Source: Onchocerca lupi (taxonomy: Eukaryota; Nematoda; Chromadorea; Rhabditida; Onchocercidae). From it: a stretch of DNA of 64,000 nt. Location of the stretch: positions 186,001 through 250,000 of the forward strand of contig JAOVVO010000015.1 of assembly GCA_028564675.1 (NCBI GenBank), written 5' to 3'. The position numbers and the translations under genes were made by a program. The notes below the pieces were generated by a model that saw nothing but the letters and a program-made list of their open reading frames with translations, was not told the origin of the DNA and made no database searches. Below, one piece after another: positions 51,353 through 63,200 of the stretch; position 1 is the stretch's first letter; the number at the start of each line of letters is the position of its first letter.

Positions 51353-51662
51353 TTCCAGAGAAATGAGAATGGTTTCATTTTTAAACATTTTGATCACTAA
51401 CTTTAAGTTGCAGTTTATGTATTTTCGGTTTCACTGTTCATAATGTAAGCAAATAAAAAATTTGATTCGCAAAATTCTGAATACATGCGTTTATATTGAA
51501 AAGAGTTAACAAAAGATTTTACCGATGAAACGGGTTTACGAAAGTGATGAATTATGAAGTACAGAAGATACTCATCAGTATATTGGATGTATTGAATATT
51601 ATATAAATTCAACATTTACTTTACTTTTTAAATACAGTTAAGTGTTCAAGAAGTGGACATAG
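51353..51662. other. Convergent 3' intergenic space
   Basis: Only 310 bp separate the fucosidase stop (plus) and the aminotransferase stop (minus), so the two 3' UTRs must be short or overlap. AAATAAAAAA near 51449 is a candidate fucosidase poly(A) signal. Confidence 0.6.
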
Positions 51663-54603
51663 TTACGAAGTTGATCGGGAAAGTGAAGTAACTTCCGTTA
51701 TCCATTCTGGCATCTTCATCTTTCCGTACTGTAATTAGCATTTAGCAAATCAAATATATATATCATTGGAAAAACATAATATCACAGTTTCATAATTAAA
51801 TTTTTTGAAAGCGGATAAATTAAGTAAGCAACTATTTTTTAAGTAAGTTAGTAATAACCTGAATGTCGACTATTGTCTGGTAAAGTTTCTGCATAAGATT
51901 GGGCTTGTGGGTTATCGTTGGTATAACCATTTCTTCGAAATCTCCTGTGGACGGATCTTTATATAAAATTCGTTCCACTGGAGAAACAACACATGCTGTA
52001 CCAGTGCCAAACATTTCGTGCATCTGTAATGCTATTTCTTTTTTTCTATTTTCATGTTCCAGGAATTCGAAATTTTGAAATTGAAAAATTTGTTACATGT
52101 CGAAGATTTTTAATTTTTAATTTGTCAAAGTATGTTAGTGACGAAGGCAGATCAGACATTTTTTGCTGTATTTGAAGGATATACTGGCATATATGAAAGA
52201 AAAAATTTAATTCAGGTTCAGTTTTGGATTCAGAAGCCGAACTTACCCTTCCTTCTTTGATGGCTCGTCGTACTTCTCCCATCTGAACATAGCGTTCGGA
52301 AACTTTGATATCATGCATCTGTCTTGCCAAATGCAAAACGCTCTCTCTGGTAATACCCGGTAATATTAGTCCATCGTACAATGGTGCTGTTAGTAATTCG
52401 TTATCTAAAAATTTTTGATTTTAAATGATAGGAAACGAATGGTTGGAAAGAGAAAGCCAAAAATTCTAACATTTTGCATGAATTTAGAACATATTTTAAA
52501 ATTCAGAACGAATTTCATAATAACCTCCTTGCTCATTCTCCCAGTAGATGAAGATATTCATCGATCCTACCTCTGTGATCCATTGCTTTTCGCCAAACAA
52601 CCACAGTACCTGTTGGCAGTTTCTCGAAGCCGCTATATTACTGAGTAACAATGTTGGCGCATAATTACTGAAGTATTGAAGGGAAAAGACATTTTTTAAG
52701 GCATTCTTTATTGCCAAAGTAGCAAAAATTGTCGAAATTTTACCACCAAAATGCCATTTAGCTTGTTTGCAATAATTTCCAGTGGGAAAAGCAATAATAA
52801 TTAGACAACAATACTTCTGAAACAAGAGCCTTACCAGCCCATTTTATACTGCCCAACACCACCAGGAAATGCTCGGCAGCAAGCCGGATCAGCATACAAT
52901 GAAACAGGTTTGAATCCGGTAGAGTAGTACTGTCCAACTGGACCAGTTAATACGAAAAGTAAAGCTTGCTTTGCAACTGATACTCCAAGAGTCGGCTGAA
53001 AAATATTTTTTGGAATGAACTAATTACAAGCTAAATTAGCACTGATCATTCTTCTTGATTATCTCTTCATCTATCATTATTAATAATGAAGCACCCAAAA
53101 TTAAAACCTCCGTAGCGACAAGTGTTGGACGAATGTAGAGTGAACCAGGTGACTTCGGTACCCAATCTGCATCAATATTTACTAATTCACAGATAAGTTT
53201 TTTTAATTCATTTGTATCGAATGTCTGAAAATATCTTCAGTCCATTCTTATTTCTCCAAGAAAAAGATTTAAAAAATAAAGTTCGAATTTCCTTTTAATC
53301 GATTGGTAATTCGATTTAAATTGGATTTGAAATCTTTCCATTTCTGCCAAATAAAAGCAATCACATATTTTAATTTACTTGAAGTTTTTTACTTCAATGG
53401 ATTGCAATCTCATGATTTCCTTTGGGATATCATTATCTTGCACAACACCACTGATTTAAATCCAAGTAATGGAGTTTTGTGGTAAATTAATTGTCCAAAG
53501 ATAAATTATTTGCTAGGATGTTGTTTAGATATAAGTTTTTCTTAATTAAGTTTCCTCAGTGATTCGATAATTTTGAAAAAGACACAGTGCTTGACTTTTA
53601 TCTCAAAGATCTCCAATTTTTAATTGAAGTTTTTTTCTTTTTTAGAACTAAGTTTATTATCAATATGAAATTTTTTTTCTGACTTAAATAACTGTGGCAT
53701 TAAGGAAAGAAAAATAGAAGAGACCGGCAGAGCAGCTCGAACTGCAGAACGATACATGCGTTCCATGTTTTTTTCCGCGCGGAACAAATTAATTTTGTCA
53801 TCGTCAGATCTGTATGCCTTCATCCCTTCGAACAATTCACTGGCATAATGAAGAACCTAGATAAAACATTTATGTATCTATCCTTGCCTCGCCTTCCCAA
53901 TTTAAATTTTTCATTGAATTTCAAATTTTCACCTTCTTTATTTCTTTGTTTCTGAACTAACGCTTTTTTCACTGAAAAAGCATTAGTTAAGAAATAAACT
54001 TTGAATTGTAGAACGCGTAATATTTAGCAAATGAATTTTTATACTAAAAGTGCTAACCTTGGCAGCAGGATGCATTGCTAAGTCATGAAGTGGACATATT
54101 AAGGGTCGTGACCAACCTTTCTCCGCCGTCCATTCTATCTAGAATCGTCATTTTACAGCATTCAGTAGTTTAATTTCTTATCAACAGCCGATGCTGCATT
54201 ATTGAAAATGCGATTTAAAAATTTTCATGAAAAAATTAGTGCTGAAAATAACCTCAAGCATGTGATCTGAAAATAGATGACCAAACAACAGCTCACTTCC
54301 TGGTTCTGGCTTCTGTCGCATTTGCTCCTGTTTTGCTTCAATGATTTCCAGATCACAATGCTAAAACCATTTCAATTGTTTGCATTTATTGATAAGGAAA
54401 TATTCTTTATTCATGAATTTAAGTCATTAAATTTCGTTAAAATTAATCACTGTAATAAAACATATCTTAAAAGATGCAGCAGATTCAGTAGTGATTGCAT
54501 GAAAGCAGCATCCGGATAGTTTCGAAGGTAACAACAAACGTCTATCATGTCGAATTAATCTATTTAGCACATCCGACCCAATCAGTTGTTTCAAATGATT
54601 CAT
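51663..54603 (-). CDS. bcat-1: Branched-chain amino acid aminotransferase
   Basis: Minus-strand exons: 54451 (or 54466)-54603, 54253-54360, 54058-54138, 53725-53856, 53108-53224, 52835-52995, 52525-52667, 52247-52404, 51859-52023 and 51663-51728. They give about 427 residues (422 with the alternative first exon end). Class IV aminotransferase motifs run in order: GHLFSDHMLE, LHYASELFEGMKAYR, FRAEKNMERMYRSA, SLYIRPTLVATE, GPVGQYYSTGF, GGVGQYKMG with the PLP-binding lysine (about 248), TEVGSMNIFIYW, LPGITRESVLHLARQ, FGTGTACVVSP and a terminal DIQYGKMKMPEW. It transfers the amino group of Leu, Ile and Val to 2-oxoglutarate. The basic, hydroxylated N-terminus suggests mitochondrial import. The end of exon 1 is unsettled. 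Family alignment wants SFK joined directly to HCDLE, which needs an AT donor (AAG|atatgt). A GT donor 15 bases later inserts ICFIT. Confidence 0.92.
54361..54465 (-). other. Possible AT-AG intron, aminotransferase intron 1
   Basis: Exon 1 ends TCT TTT AAG and is followed by atatgt, a normal gtatgt donor except for A at +1. The acceptor is gttttag|CAT. The result keeps the family spacing SFK-x-x-DL. The alternative GT donor is at 54450-54449. Confidence 0.45.
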
Positions 54604-54624
54604 GTTGACGTGCAATAGAAGTTT

Positions 54625-54626
54625 CT
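54625..54626 (-). promoter_or_regulatory. Candidate spliced-leader acceptor, aminotransferase gene
   Basis: AG of aaatcttcag, 21 bases before the ATG on the minus strand, with no ATG between. Confidence 0.3.
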
Positions 54627-54635
54627 GAAGATTTC

Positions 54636-54742
54636 ACACTAATTTTACCCTCAAAAATTACTAAATACAAGATGATGGGTACGAGAAAAGGAAGAGGGGA
54701 AGGAGGAACATCATTAATTTACTTTATCCTTAAAGCTGATGA
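54636..54742 (+). repeat. Direct repeat, left copy
   Basis: Shares AAATACAAGATG, GTACGA and GCTGATGAG in the same order and similar spacing with 55524-55621. The identity is imperfect, with small indels. Confidence 0.65.
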
Positions 54743-54850
54743 GTTCCCTAATTTGAAAAGTTCAAACAGAAGAGAAAACTGGTAAAATTCAGCAATGCTA
54801 CAGTCTAAACACATGTAAATTTTCTTTAATAAAATATAAATTAGCGCTTC

Positions 54851-55052
54851 AAGAAAAGGAGGAATATGTCACCTAATAAAAAATAACGACCAATTCTGAC
54901 ATTTAAAGAGCAATCATTTGTTTTCTTGAAAGATATTCGATTTTTGAATTTTTTCAATCAAATAGAAAGAATCATTGCTAATTATAGAGTAGTGGACAAT
55001 ATTAGTCAATTGCAAATTGATTGTCAAGCAAGGAGAATGCATTATTTCATCT
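54851..55052 (+). repeat. Inverted-repeat arm, left
   Basis: Starts AAGAAAAGGAGGAATAT and ends GAATGCATTATTTCATCT. The reverse complement of 55886-56080 matches it along the whole length, including CAATCATTTGTTTTCTT, TTTTTGAATTTTTTCAA and GTCAAGCAAGGAGAATGC. Roughly 80-85% agreement by eye. Confidence 0.88.
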
Positions 55053-55523
55053 CATAGCACAAAAAAATTTGAAAAATATTTTATCTGCACAGAAAATCAA
55101 CGCCCTTTTGCTTTGCTAATGGAATGCTGATGCAAATGTTGGCAATCATAATACGCCCAATATGACAACATTCTCGAATTCTGCACGACTTTCAATATAA
55201 ATCATTTTGCCACAGTTTCGCTAAACAAATACAGATTTGAATTTAAATCGATTTTGCCGAAAATTAATTTGCGGAATGCCACCTTCTTTTCGCACAGAAA
55301 AAATTTTTAAATACTGCCACGAATAATATTCAGACTCAGTCAGTACATGATTGTTCCTCATTCTCGTCATGAGAATATCTCCCGTCCAAATTCAACCTGA
55401 ATAATTCGCTTTTTACAAAGAATTACAGAATCGGTTGGGGATAAAGAATTTAAATGGCTCTGTTATTACTTGTAAAGGAAAAATTATTCAAATTAAATAT
55501 TTTTGAAGAAAGACAACCTCATT

Positions 55524-55621
55524 CACATTGATTTTACTCTAAAATTATTTCAAATACAAGATGGCAAGTACGAAAAATGAGGAAGGAACTTACTGATTTA
55601 CTTCACTTTTGAAGCTGATGA
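55524..55621 (+). repeat. Direct repeat, right copy
   Basis: Partner of 54636-54742, lying inside the loop of the fold-back element. A further short duplicate (AGTAGCAAAATGTAAAC) occurs at about 55643 and 55796. Confidence 0.65.
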
Positions 55622-55885
55622 GAAGTAGTCAAATTCTAACTGAGTAGCAAAATGTAAACATAATGGAAATTACCAAAGATTTTTTATTGGAACATGTATT
55701 AGTCAGCCTGAATATCATTCATTGTAACATGATAGTATTTTCAACACAAGATTTCGGATATTACATTTAAAAATCACTATTTTTTAATTGCTGTAAGTAG
55801 CAAAATGTAAACGAATGGAAGTTACCAAATATTTAAGGAAATTCAAACATTGCCATATCCTATAGCAATACATAAGATATTTGGC

Positions 55886-56080
55886 AGATGAAATAATGCA
55901 TTCTCCTTGCTTGACAATTAATCTGCATTTAACAAATGTTGTCCACTGCTCCATAATTAACAATGATTCTTTCAAATTGATGTTTGAAAAAATTCAAAAA
56001 TCGAAAATCTTCGAAGAAAACAAATGATTGCTTTTTAAATGTTAGAATTGATTATTAGGTAATATATTCCTCCTTTTCTC
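55886..56080 (-). repeat. Inverted-repeat arm, right
   Basis: Reverse-complement partner of 54851-55052. The arms enclose about 830 bp with no open frame of note. No clear target-site duplication is visible next to the outer ends. Confidence 0.88.
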
Positions 56081-59000
56081 AAAAGAATGCATATTTGATT
56101 TTTAAAAGCGTTTGTCCTTTAAATTTTTTTCTTTCTTTTTTTTTTTTTTTTTTTGTATTTTAAGCTGATTGACAGAATTTTTATGATCCATAAGGGCAAA
56201 TCCTGCTTTTGCTAAAGCGAGCGCTTGCTTACACAAAACTGACACAGTTTCATCGCTTTCCATACGGTACGAGTTTCATCTTTTATAAAAATTAAATTAT
56301 CAAATTTTGTAATTCGTAACTGTTCGTTGTCAGCGAATTTCAATATTAGCTGCATATTAAATACAATCAATATCAATCAGAGCATATGATTTACTTTTAC
56401 TCGCCTCATATGTCTACAATAATAAATCATAAAAACTTTTAAACAGTTCATCGTAAAAAAAAAATGAAATAAAGAAAAAAAAAGAAAGCCGTACAAATAA
56501 TAAATTTATTCAGAATCGGTTATTTACAAAAGTCACACTATTTTGTTGACAAAATCAATGACAGAAATAACTTGTGATTAGTCCCAGTGATCGAAGAATA
56601 TCAGGTGTATCACGGTATTCTTGATGTTTTCCATCCAGAAAACTAGATTTTCTTAAGCGAAAAGGCCGATATAGTCTTTTTCTCAGTGTAGTGAAAATAA
56701 AATAGAACAAATAGCAAGAGGAAGCTGAGCACAAAAGGTTAGCTAAGTAAATAATGCATAGGTCGTAACGAAAGAAAATTATGGTTAGCAAACATCCAAT
56801 CATTTCAAGATTTTGAATAAGGACTTAAATCATGTAGATAGTTAAATCAAGCAGAGCGTCACATGAGTGATAGTGATACTTGAATGTAGAAATCAGTCAG
56901 CTGACGCAACCGCAAACTGTTCACAAAACAAATTGCTGCAATTACTTTTCCTGAATTTTTAAATGTTATAAAGGAATTAAAATGAGAAAAATAATCTGAA
57001 ACTGCAAATACCACAAATCCTTATAAAAGTGACAATAATGACTGGCTTTTTACAAGGGGCGTCAAAATCTACAGAGTAATGGGAGACAAAATGATGGAAA
57101 ATGGAAAAGGCAATAAAAACAAAATGGGAGTGCAAAGAAAGCGATAGTGAGTTTAAAAGGAGACTGATAGTAGGTGACTTTGTTGACTTCGAAGAATTAA
57201 GATTTATTTTAGTGTAAGAATCCAAATTTTTACTAAACAACTATGCGGGGCATGATCTTCCCGATTTCTGCAGATTTTTTTAAAAAAAATTTAATTTTCA
57301 ATCATTATTATAAATTTATAAGACAAAATTTGAAATAACTTCGACTCGAAGGAAAGATGTGATATATTCTCATCTAACAGATTAGATTTGTGTTTTTATG
57401 CATCTAATATTGGAAATGAATGAATAAAAATATGATGAATGAATTGTAAGAAGAAAGGAATTTGATGATAAATTTTTGTGGACTTTTGATAGTATCATTC
57501 TGACAACCTTTTAAAGAGCAACCGATGCCATGCTACGACCGACTGTCCTAATTTGTTAAGCATGCAAGCTGCTCTATCGTTTGTCCTTCGAATATCGATT
57601 GCATCGAATAATAATAGAATCATTTCTCTGAAATGATAACGAAGTTATCAAAAAGACGAATTTGGTACGAAATTCGACATGCCACCCCAAGATCTTCGAT
57701 GAACTTTTTGATGATTTTCAATAAATAGCTTCATGCTCTCAGAAATAACACCTGTTAGATGACAGTAGTTTTGCTGATATATTTTTATTTTACCAATAAG
57801 TTTTTCTTTTTTTTTTTTTGCTGATAAATTTTTATTCCTATATTTTTTACCAAAAACTGAAGACAAAGTGTATCATAAATAGTCGTAACATAGGGAAACA
57901 CTGTTTAATAAAATTAAAAACACTATTTAATAAAATTAATCAGTTACTTTTAGAACATATATATCACTGATTATTCTGCACTGAATCGTTGATTCGTGGA
58001 ATTGATATGCAGCACCAAGTGAATAATGATTTCATAAGTATTGACTTATAAAATGAATTTTTAGATCAAATTATTTCCAAATAATGCTTTAAGGAATTAC
58101 ATAATTCACAAATACTGTTCGTCATCGATAAACTTGTAGGTTTTCATCAGAAACCCTTCTTTTTCTTTTTTTAAATAAAGCATTACTATTTTTGTTCAGA
58201 GTACAAAACTAAATTATCAGTCAATTGTTTTGATCGAACTTGCCAATCCCGTATTTGATTCCTAGTTGATTTACTAAAATCCTCGAAATATTTTGTGTCT
58301 ATCATTTAGGTACCACGTTTTTTTCAGCCTTTTTTTTTTCTCGGTTGATTCAACCTCTCTTAAAAAATATGCTATAAGGGCATGGCGTACTGAGGTAGTT
58401 GTCACAACGGAAAACTGTTTCATTAAATTTCTGTCATCATAAATTATAACGGAACAAAATTTATTGCGATGGCACTTTGTTAATCATTTTACCACAGTTT
58501 CCAAAAAAGGATAGCAATGTGATGAAAGACGAATGGAAGTTGAATCTTGTCAAAAATAAAAACAGATCAATTTCAAATAAGATAATGCCAATTGATATGG
58601 TAAACCGTATTTTTATGGAAAAAACTTATTCCCTTAGAGATGGAACATCATGCCATGCTCCCTCAAATCTCTACACTTATCGAATTAGGATTTCCACGTT
58701 TCTGTTTTTTTTCTTGCTCTAATTATTGATGTAGTTACAGTCATCCTCCGCACTACCAGATTAGAGATTTCGAAAACTTTAACAAATATGTCAAACTAGC
58801 CATATATGAATGTCTCATCCGTAATTTTATGTGTGTAAACTTCAAAAGACGTCAATATCCTGTATATATGTAAGTTAAGAGCAAACAAAACAACTTTGTT
58901 TGAGTGAAAGGAGATTAACAAACAACGGAAAAAGAAATTATTTCACTCGCAACTGGGTAAAAAAATGCATCACCTGAAAAAAGAGCAACATGAAACAAAG

Positions 59001-59464
59001 TATATTAATGGCAGGAATGTCAAGAACAAATATAAAACTTTTATAATAAAGAAAATTACCACGAAAATGTTGCTAGAAAATTCATTGCAAAGAACTACTA
59101 AAGTAACAACATGACCGCAACATGTATTAATTAAAAAAGAACACCAAAAAAAAATTAATCAAACAAAGGAGTAAAGTGGAATAAGGAATATTTTTATTTC
59201 AAATAACATAAACACTTGCATAAGTAATGAATACCGGAGGCTCGGATTCTTGAGACACGGAAAGATAAAATTGAAATGTAATAATATTCCTGAAAATATT
59301 ATAAAGTATTTAATTAAGCAGATCATTGACAAAGATAACATATGAAACCCGAACAGCAATAATATTGACACAACCCATCTTACCCGTTATATTAACAATG
59401 ATATTAGGACTTTGAAAATCATTTGTCTTTGTCCTGCAAAATACCAGCAGTGACGTTTGAAATC

Positions 59465-59491
59465 AAAAAAAAAAAAAAAAAAAAAAAAAAA
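59465..59491 (+). repeat. Poly(A) run
   Basis: 27 consecutive A followed by CAAAC, in intergenic DNA. Confidence 0.9.
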
Positions 59492-60211
59492 CAAACATAT
59501 TTCGGTGGTAAATAAAGAATATTTTCATAGCATCATAAACGATAATAGCTAATTTATGTCATCTAAATTTGCGATATTCCCCTAGTTTAAATAATTTTTG
59601 CTAATCCGATCATTTCAGCAATGGTGAAAAAAAACAATTCATGATATTATACATAATTCTAATAAAATAACCACGATGATGACACTGGGTAGTCTACTTA
59701 ATACTTCGGCACTCTAGAGCAGTCAAATTCAGCTAAGACTCTGATACAATTAGTATTATTTGAGAGGAACTACCCAATGGGAAGGACTACCTAAACCTAA
59801 GTTTAAGCCTAAACCAAAGCACCAAAGTTAAAAATAAAGAGATCATTTAAAATTTAAAGTGAAAAAGAAAAAAAAAGAAGATTAACAACGTAACAACAAA
59901 GACGCAATTTATGAAAGAAAAGTTATGGTACATTTATATTGGAGGTTTGATTTTTAATATAAACGGTTCAAATGAAGTATACAATTTTCAATAATACCCA
60001 CTTCGAGAATGTTGGAACAGCTGTTCATCGCTTTCAACCGTCTCACAGTTCAAAAAACCGTGAGTGTCCAAACGGATAATTCAACGTTTGTGTCATAATA
60101 CAACGTAAACGTTAATTTCAAATATTCCAAAAAAGACAAAACTGGAAAAAAGAAAAATGCGAAGATCTCAGAATAACGCAGCCGGGAACTCATTATAACT
60201 TCTCGATTGTT

Positions 60212-63200
60212 TTAGAAGTTTAACTGGCGCATGTATTTCATGTATTTTGCAAAGTGGTTCATTTCCCTTTCCACACACCCCTGGGAAGAAGGATGATCAT
60301 TCGAATGAGCAAAGTTGCTATCTGCAAAAAATGACAGCCTATCCGTTTGAGCACTCCTTGTCGCAGTCAGCTTTTCCTCAGCTTCAGTCTGAATTGCCAC
60401 GGAACGTCTAAAATAATGAAATTATTCTGATAAGAATAAGCATGGACTTTACTGTCATAAAACATAAAAAACTACATAACAGAATAAGACTATGAATGTT
60501 GTATGCTTAAAAAAATACAAAGATCTTTCAAATTTTTCCAAATCTTTTCAAAACAAGAAAAAATAAAATCTGCTTGAAATAAATTAAAAAAAGATCACAT
60601 CTCTGGTTCTCCCGTTGTTGTTATACACTCTCTTATCCTCTCCATTCCCAAAACCAGTTCGTAATTGAACCTTGATTTGATTTTAGCAAGCTTCGTTCTC
60701 AATTCTTTGCATGTTTCGTACTTCGTATCTTTCTAAATGTTTTTAATTCATTCCATTTGTAATTATTAATTCTGACATCATAAAAATACAAATGGATATC
60801 AGTAAATCGATCTTAATTCCAACCATTGAGTTCATTTTATTTCTAAATGCTGCACAAACAAGGCATGAATGCGGAATAAGAATAGGAAAAAAAGTGAAAT
60901 TAGAACCTTTTTCCACTCAATTGACTCATCTAGCCCTGGATTCAGCTCTTGCTCTTGTAAATCAGAACTTCCTGCCAAATTGGATTCCCTCACATATTTT
61001 TCGTCTAATCGCTCGACCGGAGATTCCTGCAATTAAAGTTAATAACCCGTAAACTTGAATAATCAGGTGATGATAAAAAAAGCTTCTTTTCAGAATGTTA
61101 CGAGTAAAATTGCTAAATAATCTTTCAAAATACACATAACATCATTTCAGATTTTCACACCATCGGTCGTGCAGTCAACCGCATAAAATTTTTCGTTTTC
61201 AAAGAAAAACAGCGACGACGACATCACAGCCTACCGGAATTTGATGAATTAGTCATTATCTTCAAAAATGCGCTGCAATCGTAGCATGATTGCAACTGTA
61301 TGCTATCCAACAAATTAAGAAGCAAGAGTTTTATAACAGAATAATTCTTTTATAATAGAAGAATTCTTCGAATGCTATGTGGAAAGGAGTATAAAAAAAA
61401 AAACGAAATGTTCAGTAAGACTAACTCATTTAATCTTAGAAATCCAGTCTGCACGATCTATTCAATATACGTTAAAATCCATATTTTGATACGCAAAATG
61501 AATTCTCGGACTTACGGAATCTGACTTATATTTTGGAAGATTTTCCAAAAGTAATCGATCGAAATTCACAAATTCAAGTTCCTTGGAATTAGAAATATCA
61601 ACAAAATTCGTCGGCGAACCGGTCGGTTTTGCTTCATACATATTTTCCTTGCTTTCTCTCTTTAAATGAATAATACTATTTGAATACTAAATGAATAATA
61701 ACAATACTATTGAATAATATAATAATACTACTACTAATAATAATGAATAATAATACAAAAATACTAATAATAATGAATAATAATACAAAAATAATGAATA
61801 ATACTATTCGTAGTACGCTAGATCGAGTGATTTCAACAATCTTACAATCTCATGAAATCCACAATTCACAAATGGTTCATACTACAGAGTTGAACCAAAA
61901 AATGAAGTCCGACATATCATAATCATTCCTCATTAATTAAAACCTTTTGAACGGCAAGAATTTGATTTCTCAAATATCTTTTCTCCTTACAACTTACAAA
62001 ATGTCTTACCATATTGATGTCCATGTTCATCGTAAAATTTGCTTCGTTGTTTAATAAGTAAAAAGATTTTTCGTGACAAGATCTTTCAAGAGAACTTATG
62101 TCTTCACTGTTTTTATTTATAGTGTCCAGGCGCAATGTCATCAGAGTATTTTTTCGCGTTAAGTCCAAGTCATAAGGTGATCGTATCTGCAAAAAGCTTT
62201 TGTGAAGATAAGACTAGAATTACATGAATGCTTAATAAGTTAGCGAAGTAATTAACAAAAAAACGGCTCATTTGGTCAATTGTCATACCCAAAGTGCATC
62301 CATTATTAAGCTATCGAGGGCTCATATCACTTAATTTTTTCATTGATCAATCTGTGACAATTCCTATTGGCCTATTTTAAGATTCTCATATTATTGTGAA
62401 AGTATAATTCTATGTTATGAAATTTTACAACTAAACTGAATCAATCTAGTCATTACGAAATTAAAATCTTCAAATAAATAAGCAAATAAGTGACAAATAA
62501 ATAAATAGACCTTCAATGCAATCAATTTTTTCAAAAGCATTTCAGGGATTTCATTACTTTCCATACTTCCAAATATGTCATAAAAATCTTGATTCGAATA
62601 GATACGTTTCTTTGATTTCTGATGTAATGTAATCTTGTCTTCGCAGAGTTTAGGTGCTCCTCCAAATTCCTGCAGACTGTTTGAACCAATCTTCATGAAT
62701 TCGTATACCTCATCCTCTTCATCATCGTGATCTTGTTGACCACGCCAATTCCTTATCATATAAGGCTAAAAGAAAACTGCTGCAAACAATTTCTAATGTT
62801 ACTAATATCAGCAGTAATGAATTTTGGCGAAATTCAATTTCAATTTCGAAATCTAATCCCGAAAAAAAAAAACTTAAGTCTCGGAAAAACAGTTTGAAAT
62901 GTATTTATAAATTCAAGTAATAGAACCACTTTCATTTTAAACTGTATTCAAGACTCACATGAAAGTCTTCAGAACTGCTGAAAAACCCATCATCATAGAT
63001 AAGATTATTCGGCCAATCTTCTCTTACTCGCAGTATCTTAGTTCGAAGTTTACCCTCGACAGCAAAATCACTGAACAGCTTCAATTCTTTATCACTATTA
63101 AGAATTGTAAATGCAGCACCATGTGTACCTAAATAATACATATATTTAGCACACTCATTTACAGCAAAAAAAGAAATACAAATAAATTTGCAACACATAA

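Larger units (their letters stand above)
54604..60211. other. Intergenic tract with a fold-back element
   Basis: No coding exon was supported between the aminotransferase start and the helicase stop, both minus strand. The left 1.5 kb holds inverted and direct duplications, described separately. The rest is A/T-rich, with poly(A) at 59465-59491 and no recognised gene. Open frames on both strands here are short and look random. Confidence 0.55.

Noticed and set aside
54361..54465. U12-type intron interpretation (AT start, TTTCCTTATC near the 3' end)
   Set aside because: The donor does not match ATATCCTT. The branch-like sequence lies too far from the AG, and many nematodes lack the minor spliceosome.
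56555..60200. Several 60-90 codon frames
   Set aside because: No similarity, composition as background and no supporting splice signals.
61140..61290. Possible extra helicase exon beginning CGC ATT TTT GAA GAT
   Set aside because: It hits TAA after seven codons. Skipping it joins 61516 to 61026 in phase 0 without a stop.
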